From Pedosphaera parvula Ellin514 (lineage in GTDB: Bacteria > Verrucomicrobiota > Verrucomicrobiia > Limisphaerales > Pedosphaeraceae): a stretch of 64,000 bases of DNA. The notes beneath the pieces are model-generated. The model was not told where the DNA came from. It did not search any database and saw only the letters and a list, made by a program, of their open reading frames with translations. Each line of letters begins with the position of its first letter. Positions within the stretch are counted from its first letter, which is position 1. A program made the translations under genes and the position numbers. Location: NCBI RefSeq assembly GCF_000172555.1, contig NZ_ABOX02000002.1:283578-347577 (forward strand). Reading direction: 5' to 3'. Shown here piece by piece: positions 57,278-64,000 of the stretch.

Positions 57278-58243
57278 ATGAAGAAATCCGTTCGTCGCGG
57301 TGCTGCTCCTTCGATTTCGGTGACTCCGTGCTTTGGAGTCAGTCAGCTTGTTGCCCTCTCGATTGGGATTTTCTCCATCCAGTCAGCAACCGGCACTGAA
57401 AATGTTCCTCATGCTCCTTTTGCTCAGTGGGCCGAAGTTCCGGCTAAAGGGCAGATTATTGCCGGACTCTTCTATGATGAATCAGAGTCCTACCATATTT
57501 GGGCTAAAAACAGTTATCACAACATTTCGGTGAAGGCTGATGGAGAGACTTACGGCATCGACATCAATCAGGGCTATTTGGCGCTGCAATACGGCATCAC
57601 GGAAAGGTGGGCAGTCGATGCGGCGGTTGGGTATACGACGTCGGGGTGGCGATTTTTTTCACCCAACTTTCAGCCTCAGTCCACCTCAGGATTCATGGAT
57701 TTCGCGTTTGGTGTGCGGTACCAGATTTTCAAAGAAGACGAATCAGTTTCTCCATGGCAGCCTACTCTCACCTTCCGGGCCGGGGCCGTGTTGCCGGGCA
57801 CTTACGCTCAGGATTTTCCTTTTGCACCTGGAACCCGTTCGACGGCAGTGGAACCGGAAATTCTTATCCGGAAGCATTTCGGCTGGCCGGGACTTGGCGT
57901 TTACGGCGACGGGCTCTTTCGTTGGAATCGGACCACACACAACGACCAGTACATCGTTTCGACCGGACTGTTCCAACAGATTAAGGGGTGGGAATTGAAT
58001 GTAGGCTATCGCCATCTGGGAACGATCACCGGTGAAGACATTGTTTTAAACCCGGACCGCTCGATTTTCTATCCCAGGATGCTGCGTGAAAACAGCGATT
58101 CAAGTGAAGCCGGATTCAGTTATACCACTTCCAAGCGGCAAATCCAGTACGGCTTCTATACCCGCTCAGTTTGGGGCGGGTCGAACACAGACGGAAAATT
58201 TTGGTTTGGAGGTTATGTCAACGTCCCTTTTGGAGGTAAGTAG
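57278..58243 (+). CDS. Probable outer-membrane beta-barrel protein of unknown function
   Basis: 321 residues from ATG 57278 (GTG 57272 is an alternative). A signal peptide (VSQLVALSIGIFSIQSATG) is followed by alternating amphipathic strands: QIIAGLFYDESESYHIW, YGIDINQGYLALQYGITERWAVDAAVGY, FMDFAFGVRYQIF, PTLTFRAGAVLPG, ELNVGYRHLG and RQIQYGFYTRSVWGG. It ends in FGGYVNVPFGGK. The pattern fits a 10- to 14-strand barrel of the transporter/phenol-MetA-like kind, but I cannot name the family. It sits between a sensor kinase and a response regulator, so it could be their regulated porin, or part of sensing. Confidence 0.72.
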   Translation: MKKSVRRGAAPSISVTPCFGVSQLVALSIGIFSIQSATGTENVPHAPFAQWAEVPAKGQIIAGLFYDESESYHIWAKNSYHNISVKADGETYGIDINQGYLALQYGITERWAVDAAVGYTTSGWRFFSPNFQPQSTSGFMDFAFGVRYQIFKEDESVSPWQPTLTFRAGAVLPGTYAQDFPFAPGTRSTAVEPEILIRKHFGWPGLGVYGDGLFRWNRTTHNDQYIVSTGLFQQIKGWELNVGYRHLGTITGEDIVLNPDRSIFYPRMLRENSDSSEAGFSYTTSKRQIQYGFYTRSVWGGSNTDGKFWFGGYVNVPFGGK

Positions 58244-58306
58244 CTTTTTTGGGAGCAATTGCAAAATCTTCACCTGCCTGGGCCGGCAGAAGTGAAAAGA
58301 TTTGAA

Positions 58307-58967
58307 TTATGTCTTGGTTTTCGGCAACTCTTCGCGGCCGGCAAATCGGGTATACTTTGCCACCGCCTGGGCTCTGGAACGCACGTGCAGCTTCTCGTAA
58401 ACGCGGCGAATATAGGTATTCACCGTCGCCACGCTGATGTTTAAGTTTTCGGCAATTTCCTTGTACAGGTAGCCTCGGGCGAGCAAATCGAGCACCTCTT
58501 GTTCACGATTCGACAACTCATCAGCTTCGGATGCATGAGGCCTGGTTTGTTGGAAGGATTGAACGACTCGGCGGGCAATATTGCTGGCCATGGGCGAGCC
58601 ACCACGGTTGACTTCCTGGAGAGCTGCCAGCAACTCAGGACGGGGTGTCTGTTTCAATAAGTACACCTGTGGCACCAGCGGCGAGAGCGTTGAAGATGTG
58701 ATCCGCATCTTCGTAAACTGTAAGCATAACGAATTGCGTATCCGGCAGAATGCCCTTCAAGCGACGGACACATTCGACACCATTCATTCCGGGGAGGTTG
58801 ATGTCCATGAGCACCACGGCAGGCTGCTCCTTTGGCAGGATTTCGAGGGCACTTTCAGCTGATCCATGATCGCTGAGAAAGCGGAATCCCTCAGCACGAG
58901 CGATCCAACCGGCGAGAACCTTGCGAGCCTGGGTGTCGTCTTCAACGATGGATACGGTCATTGCCAT
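58307..58967 (-). pseudogene. NarL/FixJ response regulator, frameshifted between receiver and DNA-binding domain
   Basis: Two overlapping frames make one regulator. The frame from 58967 gives the receiver, with Asp55 in VVLMDINLPGMNG, a MLTVYED block and GATG, then runs out at 58635. The frame ending at 58307 begins with YLLKQTPRPELLAALQEVN, including the conserved Lys, and carries the LuxR-type helix-turn-helix LSNREQEVLDLLARGYLYKEIAENL. The switch lies at about 58661-58668, where GGT-G-TAC has one base too many for GATG-YLLK. Both halves are otherwise well conserved, so a sequencing error or very recent mutation is likely. It closely resembles the regulator at 33545 and is the likely partner of the kinase at 53853. 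Confidence 0.8.
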
Positions 58968-59376
58968 AAATTTTTTTACGTCTTTTGATCAGGGCAGGCG
59001 AATTATGGGTTCAAACTTTTATTAGCTTCAGTGCCTGATCGTATAGTCAAGTTGCTCTGTCAAAATCAATGTTGCAAGACTCCGGCGGTTGCAAACAACC
59101 CTATTTCAAATCAAAACGCCAGTCGGTCTATCCAACAACACGGATTAAATAGAAGCTACCATGACGTGACGGAAATGTGTTGTCATCAAAATAGACTACA
59201 GTTGGCCGGTTGTGACATGAGTTTTGATCACATTGAAAGGCGCCGTTAATACCAAATCTAGATTTCTTCGGAACGATTTCCTTGGGATCAAAGACTTGCA
59301 GATTTTGCTGGATTTCGGGTTGTTTTATCCAATACTTAGCTACAAGAGCGCCCCAGATCCTTTCGAAACATTCGTC

Positions 59377-62300
59377 ATGCGTAAGCTTTTGCTGATCATT
59401 TGTACAATCGTGCTGCCTTGGATAGGGGGTGGTGGCGCTTTGGCATCCTCTCCTTATGGACTCGATGTCCGTGAGCAGATGGGTGTTTTCCTGAATAATC
59501 ATCTGCCGCCAGTTTCGGTTGATGCTTCAGGCGGATGGGTGACGGTTCCAGCATTTCCAAACCTCACCTTCGAGGATCCCACCTTTCTGACCCGCGCACC
59601 GGGAACAAGCAGGCTTTACGTTTGCGGTCGGCAGGGGATCATCTGGTTTTTTGTCAATGATCCCAGCACCTCCAACAAGACGGTTTTCCTAAATATATCG
59701 AATCGCACCCAAGGCAACGATGACTGTGGCCTTACGGCGATGGTATTTCATCCTGAATTTGGCCAACCCGGTTCAACGAACCGGGGATATGTTTATATTT
59801 GGTATCAGTTTAGCCCCAGCCCGGTGAATCCAGCTCCTAATCGGCCCGATCCGGACACGCCAAGTTATAATCGACTGTCGCGATTCACGGTTCCTGATGG
59901 ATCATCAGTGGCAGATCCCAACTCCGAACTTGTCCTTATCAACCAATTTGATCAGAACCTCTGGCATAACGGCGGAGGCATGCTGTTTGGTGAGGACGGC
60001 TTCTTATACTTAACCAACGGCGACGAAGGCGGGGGAGATGACGGTTATCGCAACACACAGAAGATCAATAAAGGCTTATTTTCCGGGGTGCTGCGCATCG
60101 ATGTAGATCAAAATCCTGCGAAGAGCCATCCAATTCGCCGCCAACCGCAAAGCGGCGTCACTCCACCCGATGGTTGGCCCAACAGTTACACTGCCAATTA
60201 TTATATTCCCAATGACAATCCTTTTGTGAATGCCGATGGGAGTGTGCTGGAGGAATTTTATGCGATTGGCTTTCGCAATCCGTTCCGTATGAGCTACGAC
60301 AGTGTCAGCAAACATATTTGGCTGGCAGACGTGGGTGATAGTGCCCGCGAGGAAGTGGATATTGTCGTAAAGGGCGGCAATTATCAGTGGGCCTATGGGG
60401 AAGGGTTGATTTTAGGACCGCGAGACAAGCCTGCCACCATAATTGGAACGGAAGTCCCTCCCATTTATGATTATCTGCATAGTGAGGGGAATTCCTGCAT
60501 CATAGGGGGGTATGTTTACCGGGGGTTGCAGTTCGCTGCTGATTTGAGCGGGAACTACATTTTTGGAGACAACTATTCCGGGCGCATATGGGCCATGTCT
60601 TACGATGGCAGCAACGCGCCGGTTGTGACGTATTTGTGCAACATGCCCCCGGGACTGAGTTATAATGGACTGTCTGCTTTTGGGCTCGATGAGAAGAATG
60701 AGCTCTACATGTGCCAAATGGGGACCAATGGGGCGATATATAAACTCGCACGAACGGGAGCGGATTACGCGCAACCTCCAGCCGTCCTCTCCCAGGTCGG
60801 TGTCTTCACGAATCTATCGAATCTTGCGACCGATTCGGGCTTAATTCCTTATGATGTCAATTCACCTCTTTGGTCCGATGCGGCGCTGAAAAGCAGATGG
60901 ATTGCAGTGCCGAACGACGGAGCGCCTGATTCCAGCGACGAACAAATTGGATTCGCGGCTACCGGAGAATGGAACTTTCCCATCGGGACCGTCCTGGTAA
61001 AACATTTCGAACTTGCAGTTGATGATACCAATCCCAATATCCGCAAACGTTTGGAGACCCGCCTGCTGGTCCGGGGGACCAATGGAAGTTTCTATGGCTT
61101 GACATACAAATGGCGGGCAGACAATAGCGAGGCTGATTTGCTGACGAACAGCCTGGCCGAAGACATCGTTATTACCACGGGCAGCAGCAGTCGCACGCAG
61201 AGGTGGTATTATCCCAGCCGCCAAGATTGTCTCATCTGTCACAATCCTAATGCCAATTATGTTTTAGGAGTCAAAACGCGGCAATTGAATGGGAATTATG
61301 CCTATCCAGATACTGGAGTTACGGATAATCAACTGCGCACGTGGAATCACCTTGGATTATTCAACCCCTCCATCGATGAAACGACGATTACAAACTATGC
61401 TGCCATGGTGCACGTTACCAATACCACGGCTTCGCTGGAAGCGCGGGTGCGTTCTTATTTGGACGCAAATTGCGCACAGTGTCATCGCCCTAACAGTGGG
61501 ATTCAAGCGTATTGGGATGCCCGCTTCGACACACCATTGGCAAGCCAGGCAATTACGAACGGAGCGGTGGTCGCAGATTTGGGAATAGCAGGCGCCAGAG
61601 TCGTTGCTCGGGGGGATGTATCGAAATCAATTCTGTATACGCGGCTGAATACAACAGGTGCCGTCGAGATGCCGCCTCTGGCGCGCAATTCAATCGATAC
61701 GAATGCCGTGGCTACGGTGGCTGCGTGGATCAACAGCCTGAAAGTGCTCATAACAAATACACCGCCGACCATCGTCGCCCAGCCTCAAAGTCTGATTCTC
61801 AATCAAGGCGCGAATGCTGCCTTCAGTGTGACTGCGTCTGGCACCGTACCATTGAGATACCAATGGCTGAAGAATTCATTCATCATCGCTGGTGCGACGG
61901 GCAGCAGTTATGACATTGTCATGGCTCAGCCGGGGGATGCGGCAGCTTACTCGGTGACAGTCACCAACATGGCTGGAAGTATTACGAGCGCCACTGCGAG
62001 GCTGACCGTAAACATTCCCCCCAACTTTTCGATGCGGCCACATGATGTGACAGCAAGGCAGGGAACCAATGCCACTTTTATTTCCTCTGCGAGTGGGACT
62101 TTACCATTGAAATACCAGTGGCGGCACAATTCATTAGACCTTGCAGGCGCCACCGACCGCGCCATTACCATTTCCAATGTGCAGCCTGCGGACTCGGGAA
62201 ACTATGCTGTGGTGGTGACAAATATCGCGGGAAGCATTACCAGTTCCAGCGCACTGCTAACGGTGATCACTCCGCCCGTCGTTACCGCCCAACCGCTTAA

Positions 62301-63411
62301 TCTGATTTTAAGCGCCGGTGAAAATGCAACTTTTAGCGTGGGATCAACGGGAACAGCGCCCCTTGGTTACCAGTGGCAGTTTAACAACACAAAAATTGTC
62401 GGCGCATCAAGTTCCTTGCTGCTTTTGACCAACATCCAGGCGATCAACGCTGGCAATTACGCAGTCGTTTTGACCAATGCCCTGGGCAGTGTGAGAAGCT
62501 CAAACGCCACGTTGACCGTGTTGCCAGTAACCATCCCTTCTCCCCCTGGTTTGGTGAACTGGTGGCCGGGTGATGGCAATGCAAAGGACATTCAAGGCAC
62601 TAATAATGGTTCCCTTAAGAATGGCACCACTTTTACAAAGGGCATTGTGGGCCAGGCTTTCAACTTTGATGGGAAGACGAACATGGTTTCAGTCGGCATA
62701 CTCCCTGCTGCGATAACCAATACCTTTACGATTGAGTTTTGGGTCAAACCTCAGGCTTCACGCCGCTCCACTGTCGAAGCCAATAAGGGAATCACGGGGA
62801 CTACCGGACAGCGCTATGCGATTTTTCCAAGGCATGGGGCTTCCGCTTTTGGTGCGGGTCATGTGGGCGCTGGTGTGTCAGTTGGAACAAATGGGTTAAG
62901 TGTGTTTGAACATACCGGTAACTATCTCGGATCGCCCTTGGTGTTAAATACATCCATTAGCGGTTGGAATCATATTGCGGTCGTTTATCAAGGCAGGCGG
63001 CCGAGTGTTTACATCAACGGAGTATTGAAGCGTACTGGCGTGACCAGCACCAATATTGTGCATCCGAGTGGAGACATGGGAGGTCCTTATGGATTCTTCA
63101 GCGGTGCCCTGGACGAGGTGGGAATTTATAATCGAGCCCTTACTGCAAAGGAGATTCAGTCCATTTACAACGCCGGCACTGCCGGTTTGATCAAGGGAGC
63201 TGAGTTCACACGCATCGACAAAATGGCCGGCGGAAAGCTTCAGTTCGACTTGAAAGCAAAAGCTGGTGGCAAGGTGAGGATCGATATCTCCACCAACCTG
63301 CTTGATTGGACTTCCGCCACTTTGCTGACCAATACGAATGGAGTGGTTACGTTTATCGATTCATCCACCAATGCGCCGGCGCGTTTCTATCGATCTGTCA
63401 TTGTGCCTTGA
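59377..63411 (+). CDS. Second quinoprotein - diheme cytochrome c - Ig - LamG fusion, secreted
   Basis: 1344 residues from ATG 59377, which starts a clear signal peptide (MRKLLLIICTIVLPWIGGGG); the frame is open further upstream only from a TTG. The N-terminal 840 residues parallel the protein at 41523. The sugar-dehydrogenase propeller spans about 59560-60740 (MVFHPEFGQPGSTNRGYVY, IGFRNPFRMSYD, WLADVGDSAREEVD). The SO2930-like diheme region has CLICH near 61231 and CAQCH near 61471, with EMPPLARN. The tail differs: three immunoglobulin-like domains (61760-62530, YQW and DSGNYAV motifs), one LamG, and a C-terminal domain ending FYRSVIVP. Surface oxidation of a sugar with internal electron transfer is the likely role. 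Confidence 0.88.
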   Translation: MRKLLLIICTIVLPWIGGGGALASSPYGLDVREQMGVFLNNHLPPVSVDASGGWVTVPAFPNLTFEDPTFLTRAPGTSRLYVCGRQGIIWFFVNDPSTSNKTVFLNISNRTQGNDDCGLTAMVFHPEFGQPGSTNRGYVYIWYQFSPSPVNPAPNRPDPDTPSYNRLSRFTVPDGSSVADPNSELVLINQFDQNLWHNGGGMLFGEDGFLYLTNGDEGGGDDGYRNTQKINKGLFSGVLRIDVDQNPAKSHPIRRQPQSGVTPPDGWPNSYTANYYIPNDNPFVNADGSVLEEFYAIGFRNPFRMSYDSVSKHIWLADVGDSAREEVDIVVKGGNYQWAYGEGLILGPRDKPATIIGTEVPPIYDYLHSEGNSCIIGGYVYRGLQFAADLSGNYIFGDNYSGRIWAMSYDGSNAPVVTYLCNMPPGLSYNGLSAFGLDEKNELYMCQMGTNGAIYKLARTGADYAQPPAVLSQVGVFTNLSNLATDSGLIPYDVNSPLWSDAALKSRWIAVPNDGAPDSSDEQIGFAATGEWNFPIGTVLVKHFELAVDDTNPNIRKRLETRLLVRGTNGSFYGLTYKWRADNSEADLLTNSLAEDIVITTGSSSRTQRWYYPSRQDCLICHNPNANYVLGVKTRQLNGNYAYPDTGVTDNQLRTWNHLGLFNPSIDETTITNYAAMVHVTNTTASLEARVRSYLDANCAQCHRPNSGIQAYWDARFDTPLASQAITNGAVVADLGIAGARVVARGDVSKSILYTRLNTTGAVEMPPLARNSIDTNAVATVAAWINSLKVLITNTPPTIVAQPQSLILNQGANAAFSVTASGTVPLRYQWLKNSFIIAGATGSSYDIVMAQPGDAAAYSVTVTNMAGSITSATARLTVNIPPNFSMRPHDVTARQGTNATFISSASGTLPLKYQWRHNSLDLAGATDRAITISNVQPADSGNYAVVVTNIAGSITSSSALLTVITPPVVTAQPLNLILSAGENATFSVGSTGTAPLGYQWQFNNTKIVGASSSLLLLTNIQAINAGNYAVVLTNALGSVRSSNATLTVLPVTIPSPPGLVNWWPGDGNAKDIQGTNNGSLKNGTTFTKGIVGQAFNFDGKTNMVSVGILPAAITNTFTIEFWVKPQASRRSTVEANKGITGTTGQRYAIFPRHGASAFGAGHVGAGVSVGTNGLSVFEHTGNYLGSPLVLNTSISGWNHIAVVYQGRRPSVYINGVLKRTGVTSTNIVHPSGDMGGPYGFFSGALDEVGIYNRALTAKEIQSIYNAGTAGLIKGAEFTRIDKMAGGKLQFDLKAKAGGKVRIDISTNLLDWTSATLLTNTNGVVTFIDSSTNAPARFYRSVIVP

Positions 63412-63519
63412 CTTGATTTGAAATGGTGTTTTTTTCGATTGCCAATCAAGAATCGATTGGCAACAGAGTGAAACCGTAATCTGGCTTCCGCAACGTAGCG
63501 TGAAAACATTCGGTATTCC

Positions 63520-63647
63520 TTCAGAATTCCTTTCGGTTTCTCCAACGATTTACCTTTGGTTTCAGGAACGAAAAGCGGGATGGTGAGATCCGGCACGCCG
63601 TAGGCGACAAAATCCCTCTGCGGGAAAAAGAGGATGGCACCAACCAA
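63520..63647 (-). pseudogene. Remnant of an MFS sugar-transporter C-terminus
   Basis: The minus strand encodes LFVPETKGKSLEKPKG (about 63530-63580), which contains the PETKGKSLE signature that ends sugar-porter family transporters. Upstream sequence in this frame (GAILFFPQRDFVAYGV) no longer gives a proper membrane helix. No transporter gene continues in any frame before 63860. The remnant is therefore short and decayed. A chance match of nine residues is unlikely but possible. Confidence 0.45.
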
Positions 63648-63749
63648 ATTCTACGAGGCTGCACCAAATCTGGCAGTTTACGCCTGAACTTCCAAGTTAC
63701 TCGCAATAAGGAGCATGTACGTACAGGAAAAATTTATGTAAAGTTTCTG

Positions 63750-63778
63750 TTGACGGTGCGTTAGTAGTGTAATACAAA
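63750..63778 (+). promoter_or_regulatory. Promoter candidate with overlapping imperfect palindrome
   Basis: -35 TTGACG at 63750-63755 and -10 TACAAA at 63773-63778 with a 17-base spacer. Around the -10, GTAGTG and the later TACTAC form an imperfect inverted repeat that could bind a regulator. It lies about 80 bases before the ATG at 63860. Confidence 0.35.
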
Positions 63779-63859
63779 ATACTACAAATCCCGCAACCAA
63801 AAACAGATAACTGATCGACAATTATCTACAAAACCAACCGATTACTCGGAAAGGGAACC

Positions 63860-64000
63860 ATGCGAAACAACCTATCAACTATAAGAAGCATTAGGGAAAT
63901 CACCGGGAGGGTGTTTTCCGGAACGAAAACTTTGCGGTGTGTAGTGATTGCCGCCATCTGCTGTGGAGTTGGCGCTGATCTCCATGCAGCGAACGTGTTG
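63860..64000 (+). CDS. N-terminal part of a secreted protein; 3' end outside window
   Basis: ATG 63860 preceded by a good AAAGGGA ribosome site (63850-63856). The frame stays open to the window edge (47 codons). The N-terminus is basic (MRNNLSTIRSIREITGR), then CVVIAAICCGVGADLHAAN forms a signal peptide with a probable cleavage after HAA. Nothing can be said of the mature protein. A promoter candidate lies about 80 bases upstream. Confidence 0.7.
   Translation, partial: MRNNLSTIRSIREITGRVFSGTKTLRCVVIAAICCGVGADLHAANVL

Noticed and set aside
59224..59376. In-frame TTG-initiated extension of the second quinoprotein
   Set aside because: The ATG at 59377 begins a textbook signal peptide; the extension would place it internally.
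63507..63516. CATTCGGTAT matching the outer part of the MITE-like terminal repeat
   Set aside because: Ten bases alone, with no second end nearby; a chance match cannot be excluded.

Overview
This window looks like chromosomal DNA of a soil verrucomicrobium, most likely close to Pedosphaera in the Limisphaerales. That is inferred from gene content, not from a marker gene. The supporting families are multidomain heme-binding proteins of the Pirellula/Verrucomicrobium type, a DUF1559 pseudopilin, very long LamG/Ig proteins, quinoprotein dehydrogenase-cytochrome fusions, and beta-propeller sensor kinases beside carbohydrate enzymes. Shine-Dalgarno sites are often weak or absent, as is common in that phylum. 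I saw no rRNA, tRNA, CRISPR array or transposase gene.

Layout. 1-2953: the end of an exopolysaccharide-type cluster (GT4 tail, CapK/PaaK-like adenylate-forming enzyme, ExoA-like GT2). 3045-6226: a strong bidirectional terminator, then a secreted beta-helix/Ig/carbohydrate-binding protein on the minus strand. 6599-14275: a one-protein hybrid PKS-NRPS (KS-AT-ACP-C-A-PCP-TE, with no ketoreductase), an 88-residue orphan gene and a terminator. 14491-19898: two heme-binding HEAT proteins, the first fused to ThuA and discoidin domains. 19989-24362: sialate O-acetylesterase, GH5-like glycosidase and aldose 1-epimerase. 24436-28033 (minus): GtaA/DUF4965 protein and DUF1559 pseudopilin. 28176-36485: GH127, a propeller sensor kinase with its translationally coupled response regulator, and a GH2 enzyme. 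36787-47875: a LamG/Big array protein, a quinoprotein-diheme-LamG protein and a coupled GH51-like arabinofuranosidase. 47919-52040 (minus): HrpA helicase. 52300-53487: lactonase-family propeller. 53551-53815: a MITE-like element. 53853-58967: a second sensor kinase, an outer-membrane barrel candidate and a frameshifted regulator. 59377-63411: a second quinoprotein-diheme protein. 63520-64000: a sugar-transporter remnant and the start of a new secreted protein.

Much of 14-63 kb reads as a dispersed polysaccharide-use and sugar-oxidation region. It has secreted glycosidases and an esterase, a mutarotase, periplasmic quinoprotein/cytochrome oxidation modules, and two one-piece sensor kinases that resemble the control logic of Bacteroidetes utilisation loci, but without SusC/SusD. 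The four longest secreted proteins, otherwise unlike each other, end in the same short C-terminal domain closing on F/Y-Y-R. This is a candidate sorting or anchoring signal.

Five loci (about 5950-6120, 7506-7592, 12690-12775, 14540-14600 and 58661-58668) carry small indels. The conserved reading frame hops between frames while the rest of the gene stays intact. Most look like single G/C homopolymer undercalls, so sequence error is as likely as real decay. Functions below rest on motif reading by eye; no database search was possible.
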